Assembly: GCF_000014885.1 (NCBI RefSeq)
Contig: NC_011566.1
Coordinates: 3,577,501 to 3,641,500, forward strand
DNA: 64,000 nucleotides
From: Shewanella piezotolerans WP3
Lineage (GTDB): Bacteria; Pseudomonadota; Gammaproteobacteria; Enterobacterales; Shewanellaceae
Reading direction: 5' to 3'
Shown: positions 43,759 through 52,178 of the stretch, piece after piece
Layout of the letters: each line of letters starts with the position of its first letter
Position numbering within the stretch: position 1 is the first letter of the stretch
Notes under the pieces: generated by a model
What the model saw: the letters and a program-made list of their open reading frames with translations, nothing else
What the model was told of the DNA's origin: nothing
The model's database searches: none
Translations under genes and position numbers: made by a program

Positions 43759-45837
43759 TCAAGTTCGGATTAATTCGCTATCACCTCCCTCTTGCTCAGG
43801 ATACATGTTTAGATATTGGACAATCCGAGGAGAATCAGCCTTGTTAGGACTGCCTCCATGGGGCAAAGCATGATGCCAAATAATAAGATCACCAGCCTTT
43901 GCGGCAATAGCGGTTCCATGGAGATTTGGGAAATGATAAGGGTCATCGTCGGCTGACATTAATAAACTATCTGAAGCAACTTCGGTCAGCTTCTTATGGT
44001 AACCAGGAACGCAGGTGAACGCTCCTTGTTCGAGTCGAGTATCGGTTAAGTACAGTATTCCTTGTAAGCCAAAAGTCTTTGCTTTGGCACGGTTAACATC
44101 AATATGCAACAAAGGGCCAGGGTAAGACCATAACTCGGTTTCTGGTGGATTAAAGCCTACTCTATCCGTCGTTGTACACAACTGGCTTTCGATGCCAAAA
44201 TACCGATATAGCTGTCGATAAACTTGGCTGATGATTGACGTATTTCGATTCGCCGTTAAGGTAGGGTGATCAAACATCTGTACCATTGTTTTCTGCCACA
44301 GAGGGTGTGGATCAGTCCAAGATAAGACCTCATCGGGACGCTTATTTAGAAACTGCCATATTGCGCTGCAGGTAGCCTCGCACTGCGAGGGAGGAATAGC
44401 ATTTTCGATGATGAGATAACCTAGCCTATCAAACTGCTGTAGCTGTTCCATTGACAAGATATCTGCAGCCGCAAAAGGCACGCTATCTCCTGATTTGGAG
44501 CATACATCCAGCATTACACCATCCGTTTTATCATGCTCAATTGTGCTCATTCTTTGCCATACCCACAGCTCAAACTCTGCGAACGTCTGACTCGCATAGA
44601 CAAAGCTAACCCACTCTTCAATCCCACAGCCCAACCTATCCATTATCGCAACATCAATGAGCCACTCTTCGCTTTTAACAGCGGGCTCTATACCTCCCTT
44701 CAGGTCCAACTTGGCCTTATGCCAGATCCTTTTAATGCCAGCGATTCCCCTGTCACCAACCTCACTATAATCAGGTAATCTTATGCACAGCTGCATATGT
44801 TCAGTTTGCCAGCGAAAATGCCACTCTGGCTCCTCTATATAATCGAATGATATTTTTGAGCCAGCCACAAATTGATGTTCGATTGTGACCTCTGGAATAG
44901 TCAAATCTGATTGCCGTTCAGTGATGACAAAGCGTTTATAAATTTTTATTTCAGTTGATATTTTAAAATCTGGGTATAGAACGCGGCACCAAGTTTCACT
45001 GTCAGGAATACTCAACTCACACGCCAAGCTGTCAATGCCTTGCTGCTGTATTGTATGTGCTGACTGTTTATTTAACTCGTAGACGATTCCCAACAATATA
45101 GGCGAAAGTTCTGCTTCAGTTAAAGACAATTGAGATCCAGTAAACTGCTGCTCACTTTCACACCCCAAATGGGTCAACCATGCCGACACCTGAACGCATT
45201 CAGGGATCAGAACACCATCAGCCTTTAAAAACTGCTGTAGATGGGCAAAAATAAAAATCTGTGGTTCTTTTTTTAAAGCATTTTTCATTGTCTCTGACAC
45301 AATTAAATCGAACTCTACACCTTCCTTAGGGTAAAAATTCGTCGCATCTGCAGTGATAATTTCACTGATATAATCCTGTAACTCAAATTCCTTGATTATT
45401 TTAGTGATACCATCAATTGACACCTTATGGATATCAATGAGAGTAAGAGATAGCCTAATTGGGCTATTCATGACTTTGTAATAACAGAGCAGCGGTAAGA
45501 TGAGCAGTCCGAAAGGTCCCGTACCCGCATATAGAATGTTCACTTCATTACTATGAGAGCTTTTATCCAATATTGCTTGCTCTATCCCTTGGATAAACAA
45601 CTGAGTTCTAAGTAGATCTTGCGCACATTTTGCTGCAACCGTAGGTGAGACAGCTAATCCACATACGGTACGGCTCTCTCCAAAAGCAATATTATCCTCT
45701 TTAAGATCATCAACCCTACTCGCCTCCGAAAGAATAAGGGCTAAAGAGTCTATACTCTGCTTCACTGTGCCAATCTCAGCCGAGTTAGAATTCAAAATAG
45801 CACCGACATGTATGCTCACTTCATCTATAGACATCAT
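43759..45837 (-). CDS. Fusion of SAM-methyltransferase-like and phytanoyl-CoA dioxygenase-like domains
   Basis: 692 residues. The N-terminal half (about 55-440) has a Rossmann methyltransferase look: ILYAGTGPFGLLILPLL (motif I, about 101-117), LTLIDIHKVSIDGI (motif II), IITADATNFYP and FDLIVSETMKNAL, which recalls the Glu-containing loop of protein arginine methyltransferases. The C-terminal half (about 470-692) is PhyH-like: FDRLGYLIIENAIPPSQCE, His578-x-Asp580 in LHIDVNR, His660 in ALPHGGSPN and a downstream Arg (SPRIVQY), the complete Fe(II)/2-oxoglutarate set. AAGGAG precedes the ATG. It is first in the co-oriented row that leads to the collar protein, with a 322-base gap to the GNAT gene in which I see no gene. 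Substrate unknown. Confidence 0.8.
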   Translation of the reverse strand: MMSIDEVSIHVGAILNSNSAEIGTVKQSIDSLALILSEASRVDDLKEDNIAFGESRTVCGLAVSPTVAAKCAQDLLRTQLFIQGIEQAILDKSSHSNEVNILYAGTGPFGLLILPLLCYYKVMNSPIRLSLTLIDIHKVSIDGITKIIKEFELQDYISEIITADATNFYPKEGVEFDLIVSETMKNALKKEPQIFIFAHLQQFLKADGVLIPECVQVSAWLTHLGCESEQQFTGSQLSLTEAELSPILLGIVYELNKQSAHTIQQQGIDSLACELSIPDSETWCRVLYPDFKISTEIKIYKRFVITERQSDLTIPEVTIEHQFVAGSKISFDYIEEPEWHFRWQTEHMQLCIRLPDYSEVGDRGIAGIKRIWHKAKLDLKGGIEPAVKSEEWLIDVAIMDRLGCGIEEWVSFVYASQTFAEFELWVWQRMSTIEHDKTDGVMLDVCSKSGDSVPFAAADILSMEQLQQFDRLGYLIIENAIPPSQCEATCSAIWQFLNKRPDEVLSWTDPHPLWQKTMVQMFDHPTLTANRNTSIISQVYRQLYRYFGIESQLCTTTDRVGFNPPETELWSYPGPLLHIDVNRAKAKTFGLQGILYLTDTRLEQGAFTCVPGYHKKLTEVASDSLLMSADDDPYHFPNLHGTAIAAKAGDLIIWHHALPHGGSPNKADSPRIVQYLNMYPEQEGGDSELIRT

Positions 45838-46242
45838 TAACTTAACTCCTTTTAATCTACTTTCACTTCAATGTGATATCGACTCGTGATGCTCTTGAAC
45901 AGGCTCATATTTTCAATAACAAGGATGAACATCTTGCTATCAAGCAGCCAGTCGAAGTTACCGCTTAGGTCCATCAGTTGAACATTAGCCAAATTTAAAA
46001 TACTGCTTTATGATAAATAATCAATCGATTAAGCATATATTCCCGTTTTACGAGATGATGACTGATTCAGAGGCATGATGCCGATTCAATTTTAAGCGTA
46101 TAACATATAAATAGTTACTCCTCCTCAAGCTAACGCAACAACGAATTGGGCAAGCACAATGCCTTCGTTATTGAGTTTTAAAGCAAGGGGAATATAATTC
46201 AAAACAACACAATGCGTATATTTGCGACGTAGAGACAAATTC
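45838..46242. other. Divergent promoter region
   Basis: About 405 AT-rich bases between the methyltransferase-dioxygenase gene and the metallopeptidase-like gene. It must carry promoters in both directions. No hairpin, repeat or known operator recognised. Confidence 0.4.
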
Positions 46243-46725
46243 ATGGATGAACTAACGACGTTACAGAAAATATTAACTTTTCTGGCAGAAATAGATATTG
46301 AAGCCAGAGAAGCTCACATTGAGCAGAAGACTTTTTTACCTGGCATTTTGATTGATAAAGGTAAGCTAATATTCGATAAAGATAAAATGAAAAACCCAGG
46401 GGATTTACTCCATGAGGCTGGCCACATTGCAGTAACAGAGTTTGCAGCTAGAGGCACCCTATCAGGTGATGTATACACAGCAGGTCATTCCCCAGCTGAC
46501 GAAATGGCTGCGATTGCCTGGTCTTGGGCTGCACTACAATTTATTGGCCTTCCAAGTCAGATTTTATTTCACCAAGATGGCTATAAAGGGGCTTCAGAAA
46601 ATTACATCGAAACCTTTAGTCAAGGCCAAGGATTTGGCTATCCAATGTTAGTTTATTATGGTCTTTGCCTCGCCCCAGAAACTAAAGAGGGTTATCCATC
46701 AATGTGTAGCTGGCTGCGAGATTAA
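46243..46725 (+). CDS. Small HExxH zinc-metallopeptidase-like protein
   Basis: A 160-residue cytoplasmic-looking protein with LLHEAGHIAV, an HExxH zinc motif near residue 57, preceded by DKDKMKNPGDL and followed by the conserved-looking SPADEMAAIAWSWAALQFIGLP helix, where an Asp-Glu pair could give the third zinc ligand. The arrangement resembles ImmA/IrrE-type short gluzincins but I do not recognise the exact family. I start at the ATG at 46243 with AGAGAC upstream; an in-frame TTG lies 7 codons earlier. A single gene, convergent with gnd. Confidence 0.72.
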   Translation: MDELTTLQKILTFLAEIDIEAREAHIEQKTFLPGILIDKGKLIFDKDKMKNPGDLLHEAGHIAVTEFAARGTLSGDVYTAGHSPADEMAAIAWSWAALQFIGLPSQILFHQDGYKGASENYIETFSQGQGFGYPMLVYYGLCLAPETKEGYPSMCSWLRD

Positions 46726-46744
46726 TCCCCAAAGCCAGACATTA

Positions 46745-46773
46745 AAAAACCATGATGCACACACATCATGGTC
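46745..46773 (-). terminator. Terminator of gnd (possibly bidirectional)
   Basis: CCATGATG-CACACA-CATCATGG stem with a TTTTTT run on the minus strand, 28 bases after the gnd stop. Confidence 0.85.
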
Positions 46774-46800
46774 TTAGCACCATAGACTTAGTACATATAG

Positions 46801-48351
46801 CTACAGTTTATCGAGTGTGCGATCTTCACTGCTCCAGTTTAAGTGATACTTATCACCAGCAGGCTTATCGGTACGCTCAAAAGTATGCGCACCAAAAAAG
46901 TCACGTTGACCTTGCAATAAGCTCGCTGGCAGACGTTCGCAGCGATAGCTATCGTAATAAGCCAGTGCCGAACTGATGCATGGCGCAGGAATACCGTTCA
47001 TCACCGCTGCGGATACCGCAAAGCGCCAATCATTCTGTTTTTCTGATAATGCCTTGGCAAATGTTTCAGCCATCAATAGATTCTCAAGCTCCGCGTTTTG
47101 CTGGTAAGCCTGAGTAATTGACTGCAAAAATGTTGCACGGATAATACAACCAGCGCGCCATATTTTAGCGATTTCAGCAAAGTCTAGCTTCCAACCTTGC
47201 TCTTTAGCTTGCATCGCCATCAATTGAAATCCTTGAGCATAACTACAGACTTTGGCGCAATATAAGGCGTTTTCTAGCTGGGCAATAAAGACCTGTTCAT
47301 CGCCATCTGCAAATTTTGCTACAGGGGTGTGACTTGGGCCTGATAGCTGTTGGCTCAACTGTTGCCTCTGAACTTTTTGAGTGCTGACAGCACGTGCATA
47401 AACCGCTTCGGCAATAGTAGGAGCTGGGCAACCAATTTGTAAACTGCTTACCGCAGTCCAAAGACCCGTGCCTTTTTGCCCCGCTTTATCAAGGATCATA
47501 TCAACAAGCGGCGCCCCGGTTAACGGATCGGCTTGTTGCAAAACATCAGCACTAATTTCCATTAAGTAGCTATTAAGCGAACCTGCGTTCCAACGCTCAA
47601 ACACTTCACCTACTTGAGCAGGCGTGTAACCAAGTCCATCACGCAGCAACTGGTATGCTTCGCAAATAAGCTGCATATCGGCGTACTCGATACCGTTATG
47701 TACCATTTTTACGTAATGTCCTGAGCCTGCAGGGCCAATATAAGTGGTACAGGGTTCGCCCTCTTTTACTGGGTTAGCGGGCTCAAAACGCTCGATAGGC
47801 AAACCTGTTTTGGCATCAACCTTAGCGGCAATCGCTTGCCAGATAGGTTCAATGCGATTCCAAGCTGTTAAACTGCCACTCGGCATCAAAGAAGGGCCAA
47901 AACGAGCTCCGACTTCACCGCCAGAAACGGCGCAGCTAAAGAACAAGAAATCACTGGCGTAACGCTTTTCGCGTTCAACCGTATCAGTCCAAAGACTATT
48001 GCCCGTATCGATAACAATATCATCAGCTTCGATACCCGCTTCGATAAGAGACTGGCACACACCATCAACAGGCGCGCCCGCTGGCACGGACAATAGTACT
48101 ACACGCGGCTTTTCTAATTTAGATAACATTTCAGAAATATTATTACAGCCATCGATACGCGCATCGACGACATTATTTAGATACTTAATACGCTCTAATT
48201 CTTCTTGGCGAACAACACCTTGTACCTTGTCAGCATCGAGGTCAAATGCAGCAACTCTATAGTGGTTATCAGCGATATTAAGCGCAAGGTTCTTGCCCAT
48301 TACGCCTAATCCTACAACGCCAATATCATAAAGCTCGGTTTGATTATTCAT
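46801..48351 (-). CDS. gnd: 6-phosphogluconate dehydrogenase, decarboxylating
   Basis: 516 residues. It oxidises 6-phosphogluconate to ribulose-5-phosphate with release of CO2 and NADPH in the oxidative pentose phosphate pathway. The N-terminal cofactor motif is IGVVGLGVMGKNLALNIADN; the catalytic region is YIGPAGSGHYVKMVHNGIEYADMQ with Lys and Glu; the C-terminal tail RDFFGAHTFERTD is typical. It is longer than the E. coli enzyme (468), chiefly by inserts near residues 165-200 and 330-345 and a longer tail. The stop lies just after a terminator-bounded gap from the convergent metallopeptidase-like gene. Confidence 0.95.
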   Translation of the reverse strand: MNNQTELYDIGVVGLGVMGKNLALNIADNHYRVAAFDLDADKVQGVVRQEELERIKYLNNVVDARIDGCNNISEMLSKLEKPRVVLLSVPAGAPVDGVCQSLIEAGIEADDIVIDTGNSLWTDTVEREKRYASDFLFFSCAVSGGEVGARFGPSLMPSGSLTAWNRIEPIWQAIAAKVDAKTGLPIERFEPANPVKEGEPCTTYIGPAGSGHYVKMVHNGIEYADMQLICEAYQLLRDGLGYTPAQVGEVFERWNAGSLNSYLMEISADVLQQADPLTGAPLVDMILDKAGQKGTGLWTAVSSLQIGCPAPTIAEAVYARAVSTQKVQRQQLSQQLSGPSHTPVAKFADGDEQVFIAQLENALYCAKVCSYAQGFQLMAMQAKEQGWKLDFAEIAKIWRAGCIIRATFLQSITQAYQQNAELENLLMAETFAKALSEKQNDWRFAVSAAVMNGIPAPCISSALAYYDSYRCERLPASLLQGQRDFFGAHTFERTDKPAGDKYHLNWSSEDRTLDKL

Positions 48352-48644
48352 TTAAGTATTATTCCGCAGGTCACAGAGAATCCCCTATCTATTCTAGTCG
48401 TAAATTCAAATGAATTTGCTGACAGGATAGGTTTTATTTTGTTGCGGATTATACAGACTTTGGTAACTAAATTACTAGCTTTGTCGCGAGTTGCCACTAA
48501 CTTTTACCAGCTTGTTTTATATGAAGAACAGTGAATCCCCGCTAGAAAATAGCCAGCGGTATTGGTCCTTGTATATAGCTGGATCGAATCATCAGTTAAG
48601 GGTGTAGCTGCTAGACAGGATGTTGAGGTGTCGTCATTCCATGA

Positions 48645-48812
48645 ATGTGCAGAAACTGCCAAGGCTCGCCTCTAGTAAATCGATATAGGTCAGCGAAAAC
48701 ATCCATGTTTTCGACGGCCTCTGCCGTACCTATACTTGGTATTTGGTGTCTATTTCAGACCCTAAGTGTTCGGTTGCTAACTCGGAGATGCGCCAAAGAG
48801 AGTCAACTTCCA
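48645..48812 (+). repeat. Interspersed repeat, copy A, with conserved hairpin
   Basis: A segment beginning ATGTGCAGA and containing the hairpin CGAAAACATCCATGTTTTCG, then CGGC.TCTGCCGTA and TTGGTGT. It recurs in the same orientation at 48906. Divergence is highest outside the hairpin. No coding function. Confidence 0.75.
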
Positions 48813-48905
48813 AATGAAGGCTGGTTACATTATCTTTGTATCCTTGCTATGGGTTAGCCCGTCTGAACTTGAAGCTATGCAGCTATCAATCGCCTCCAGC
48901 GGGGT

Positions 48906-49070
48906 ATGTGCAGACACTTCTGAAGCTCGCCGCTAGTACGTCCGTGTAGGCTCAACGAAAACGTCCCTGTTTTCGACGGCTTCAGCCGTATCTACACCTA
49001 GTAATTGGTGTACTCATTAGAGCTAGTCGTTTTGGGGCTAACTTGGAAATGCCCCAAAGTTAGTTTACGC
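48906..49070 (+). repeat. Interspersed repeat, copy B, with conserved hairpin
   Basis: Second copy of the segment at 48645, with hairpin CGAAAACGTCCCTGTTTTCG; the loop changes but both arms are kept, suggesting selection or recent amplification for the fold. The remainder of 48352-49424 has no supported gene. Confidence 0.75.
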
Positions 49071-49443
49071 CAACAATTAGTCCAATACAGCAATAACCTC
49101 TTTGTAATACTTTTTCTCATCAGTCGGAAAGAGCAGTGTTTGTGTTTTTATACAGTATTATTGGCTTTGTGTGGTTAACCACCAAATTATGCGCAATCAG
49201 TTCGCGGTTTGCTATTGAGCTAAAATAAAAAGAAGAGTAAATTCAGGTAACTAAAAACGCGCTTGCTCGGTTTGCAGGAGATACGAGGCAAACAAAGTGT
49301 GCATTCTCGTTTTTCCAGAAGGTGTGTTTGGACTAATCGTTGTAAATGATTATAAATCAGACAATTAAGTGCATACGCCTTGACTGGTCTAACCTGATAA
49401 ACGCGCAAGGCATGTATACAAATGTTATATTTTTAGGAAACGT

Positions 49444-49896
49444 ATGCGTAAAATTCTAGTTTTATTTGTGTTATCTAGTCTTAATAGTTTTGCGTTCGAA
49501 AATGACTTATTGAAGATAAATGGTAAGTGGGATTGTTCACCTGAGGCAAATGGTGAAATGGCGCTTGTTAGCATTGTTGAATATCGAACACAAGATATGA
49601 GCTTTACGCATAATGGCAAGGTAACCTTTATTCAAAAAGGTGGATTAGAATCCATTTTAGAATCTAACACTGTAGGTACTTTTCAAGTGGAGTCTTTTAT
49701 AGTTAAAGAGCAAATAGACTCAATTGAAATAGCAATTATTAAAGATGAGACTGGTTTCCTTACGGGTGCAGAAGAAAGTCTGAGAAAAGCTATGTTAGCT
49801 GATACAGCGTCAACTATTACTAAGTTCATTGATGAAAACCGTTGGGTTCAAATTAATAGTGAAACCAACGAAATTACAGAGTGTAAAAAAATATAA
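49444..49896 (+). CDS. Integron-cassette gene: small secreted protein
   Basis: A 150-residue exported protein with a signal peptide (MRKILVLFVLSSLNSFAFE). The mature domain starts LKINGKWDCSPEANGEMALVSIVEYRT, the layout of small lipocalin-like "WxCx" beta-barrel proteins common on gene cassettes; two Cys (in WDCSP and ITECKKI) could pair. Family not recognised. The ATG is only 13 bases after the cassette boundary GTTATAT, AGGAAACGT is the ribosome binding site, and the stop TAA is already part of the attC hairpin, both typical of cassette genes. AT content is higher than in neighbouring core genes. Confidence 0.82.
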   Translation: MRKILVLFVLSSLNSFAFENDLLKINGKWDCSPEANGEMALVSIVEYRTQDMSFTHNGKVTFIQKGGLESILESNTVGTFQVESFIVKEQIDSIEIAIIKDETGFLTGAEESLRKAMLADTASTITKFIDENRWVQINSETNEITECKKI

Positions 49897-49980
49897 CAAG
49901 TTACTTAAACGGACGCTAAACAGTTGGCTAGCTTCGTTCCTCGCAATTTTAGCCAACAATTTCGCGCCGCTTAGTAAGGC
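49891..49980 (+). other. attC recombination site, interrupted before its last bases
   Basis: R'' box ATATAAC (49891-49897) is the exact complement of the cassette's own R' GTTATAT (49424-49430 in the integrated form). Between lie a 3-base spacer, the L'' arm TTACTTAAACGGACGC, a stem GTTGGCTA...TAGCCAAC with a variable loop, and the L' arm GCGCCGCTTAGTAA. The arms pair with an unpaired extra base, as attC requires. The site stops at AGTAAGGC (49980); its missing GTTA appears at 51379, on the far side of the inserted element. Confidence 0.82.
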
Positions 49981-49996
49981 TACATGGACTCCCCTT

Positions 49997-50265
49997 TGTC
50001 AAGCAATAGTAATCACACAACAACAGTGGATCTGACAGCAGCTCTACATTCGGCGTTTGATTAGCTTGCTGCCTAAACAGCTTTTGGCTATCGCCCTGAT
50101 GATTTGCGCTTGAGCAAAGATCTCATTCGTTAAACAGTATTACTTTCTCTTTCAAGAAAGATGTACTTCCCAACTAACCAGATTCTATCGCTCTCGGTCT
50201 GACCGTGTTATCGTCAATTGCTAATGCGTCGACTCGGTGGGGTTAACCGTTTGGGTTAATCCTTT
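49997..50265 (-). ncRNA. Candidate bridge/seeker RNA region of the insertion sequence
   Basis: IS1111-group elements carry a noncoding RNA at the 3' side of the transposase gene that directs insertion. Here 270 noncoding bases separate the transposase stop from the inverted repeat. The RNA itself was not identified; this is placement by analogy. Confidence 0.35.
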
Positions 50266-51299
50266 TTACGTTTTTACATAGTTAACTTGGTACTCTTGTC
50301 CTGATTGCAATAATGACCAAATTAGCCGTGCATTTTTAGCTGCCAAAGCAATGACAGCTCTTTTGAAACCTCTTCGCTCGATAAGGGCTTTAATCCATAA
50401 ACTAGTTCTATCTATTTTATTGGCACAGTTTGCGATGACAGCGCGAGCACCATGGATTAGCGAGGTGCGGATATGCTTCTCACCGCGTTTACTTATTCGA
50501 CCTAGTGTTGGCTTTCCGCCAGTGGAATACTGCTTCGGCACCAAACCTATCCAAGCTGCAAATTGGCGGCTAGTTGAGAAGTGTTTTGCATCACTGACTG
50601 TCGCGACTACTGCTGTTGCGGTAACTTCGCCAATACCTGGTATGGTCATTAACCGCTTAGCGTCTTTCATCTGGTTAGCAAGGGCATAGAGCTTTCGGTC
50701 AGACCTTAATATGTCTTGGTTTTGTTGTTTTATGCTCAGCCATAAATCATGGAGTAGTTCGCGGGCTAAATCAGGCAAACCGTTCTCAGCATCCTCGAGA
50801 ATTTCAACAATATGCTTTTGAGCAGGATAACGACCTTTAGGCATAATAATACCAAACTCGGATAGTAAGCCACGTAATCGGTTTATCATCGCCGTACGGT
50901 CTTTGATTTGGCCTTGTCGAATGCGGTGTAGGCATAAAACGGCTTGTTGCTCTTCGCTTTTAATACAAACAAAGCGTGTTTTTGGTCTAGTCACTGCCTC
51001 ACAAATGGCTTCAGCATCATTGGCGTCATTCTTTTCACTTTGGCGATAAGGAATAACGAATTTAGATGCCATGATACGTACGTCGTGGCCGTATTTTGTA
51101 AACTCTCTTGCCCAGTAGTGAGCGCCAGAGCAAGCTTCCATCCCGATAATACAGGGTGGAATGTTAGCGATTTTTTCTAACAGCTTGTTTCTTTTAACTG
51201 TTTGCTTTAGTTTAGTTTAGTTTTACCGTATTCGTCAACACCATGAATACTAAAAACTAATTTGGCTAAATCGATGCCAATTGCTTTAATTAAGGACAT
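50266..51299 (-). pseudogene. IS110-family transposase, frameshifted by a 5-bp repeat expansion
   Basis: From the ATG at 51299 (AAGGAG upstream) the frame reads MSLIKAIGIDLAKLVFSIHG, the RuvC-like DEDD domain start, then VDEYGKTKLN-stop. The rest (KQTVKRNKLLEK, then GMEACSGAHYWARE and DANDAEAICEA with further acidic residues, and the C-terminal Tnp20 part with TIPGIGEVTATAVVA and FAAWIGLVPKQYSTGGK) is in another frame. At the junction lies TTTAG three times (51206-51220). With two copies the frame would read GKTKLKQTVKRN without a break. The C-terminal serine domain is intact. Inactive as read, unless slippage restores the frame. Confidence 0.85.
51206..51220. repeat. Pentanucleotide repeat (TTTAG)3 in the transposase gene
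   Basis: Three exact units. One unit fewer puts the two halves of the transposase in one frame. Confidence 0.85.
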
Positions 51300-51491
51300 A
51301 TGGACTCTCCTTGATTGAATGTTTGCACTTTCAATATGGCACATAGTGGCCAATTGGTAAGGGGAGTCCATATCATTCGTTACCGCATACCCGTTTGCCA
51401 TACTTTCCCCTAATGAAACTCAACACCCCAAGCGCTTTAACTCTAGCAGGCTCTTGTCCATTAACGAGTCAGGCTCAAGGAACAGCCAGTG

Positions 51492-51600
51492 ATTCATCTG
51501 AGTTGGGCTGTGCAAGCTTCTAAATCATGGATGATTTAGCAGAGCCTATAGGGGTATATTCACGGCGACTTGCTAAAGCTCAATACAGCTGAATTACCAT
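51492..51600 (+). repeat. 109-bp repeat, copy A, upstream of the intron
   Basis: Begins ATTCATCTGAGTTGGGC, contains the palindrome CTAAATCATGGATGATTTAG and TATATTCACGGCGACTTGC, ends near GAATTACCAT. More than 90% identical to 54383-54490 in the same orientation. The stretch 51601-52150 around it holds no supported gene. Confidence 0.85.
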
Positions 51601-52150
51601 ATATTTTCTGAACCCTTATACTGACCTTTAAACTCTTTGTGCTAAGGCATTCCTGTCCATTAATGAGCTTGCCCGTTGGGCAAATACCTAGCGACTAACA
51701 GCCATTACAGACTCACCTAATACACCCACTCCCCATCGGAGTTGCCGAATTACGTTGAAGAAATAGCCGTAATGCCCACACGGTCTTTCTCATGCATCCA
51801 TGCACTTCAAGACATTCAGGCATCCTGCCTATCAGAGTTGGGCATAGCTTTCGCGGGACAGGATGTCCCATCGGAAGCGTTAGGCTATTTCGAATAAGTA
51901 TGAGGAAGACAACTTCGTTTGGGGCGCTGAGGGGGTACTCATGTGAAATCAAGAGCGGGCGCAAGCGCTTTGCCCCTTGGCTCGACTCTTTGTTGTAAGA
52001 ATGGGCGAAGCGCCACGACCTTGGGCAAGCGAAGCTTGATATGTGGCATAACCACGACTTTAGTTGTTAGACGCAGCCTAACTCTGGATAAAGGGTATAG
52101 GGGTCGGAGCTAATTAGAGAAATTGCCATACTTTGTCTAATCAAAAACTC

Positions 52151-52178
52151 ATGAGCTAGAGCTGATTTTCTAGCTCAT
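52151..52178. other. Perfect hairpin 8 bases before the group II intron
   Basis: ATGAGCTAGA (52151-52160) and TCTAGCTCAT (52169-52178) form a perfect 10-bp stem. Terminator-like hairpins at this distance are the known targets of some group II introns. Confidence 0.65.

Larger units (their letters stand above)
49981..51378 (-). mobile_element. IS110-family (IS1111 group) insertion sequence inside attC
   Basis: Subterminal inverted repeats ATGGACTCCCCTT (49984-49996) and AAGGGGAGTCCAT (51359-51371) lie 3 and 7 bases inside the ends. That is the established arrangement of the IS1111 group, members of which target attC sites. Removing 49981-51378 (1398 bp) rejoins GGC with GTTA and restores a complete attC, so the ends are set to the base without target duplication. 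The transposase gene runs on the minus strand, with a 282-base noncoding stretch at its 3' side. Confidence 0.85.
49425..51379 (+). mobile_element. Single integron gene cassette (split by an insertion sequence)
   Basis: The left boundary is G^TTATAT (49424-49430). The right boundary is the G at 51379, which follows the inserted IS and continues into TTACCG. One gene plus one attC. No integrase gene or second cassette is seen in the window, so it is a solitary cassette, perhaps inserted at a secondary site. Confidence 0.75.

Noticed and set aside
50351..51180. Plus-strand frames across the transposase gene
   Set aside because: Antisense shadows of a well-conserved IS110 transposase.
51713..51964. 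83-codon minus-strand frame between the IS and the intron
   Set aside because: No ribosome binding site and no recognisable protein pattern; the region looks like decayed repeat DNA.
52040..52090. Second attC ending GTTAGAC
   Set aside because: GTTAGAC fits the R' pattern, but no complementary R'' or L arms are found upstream.
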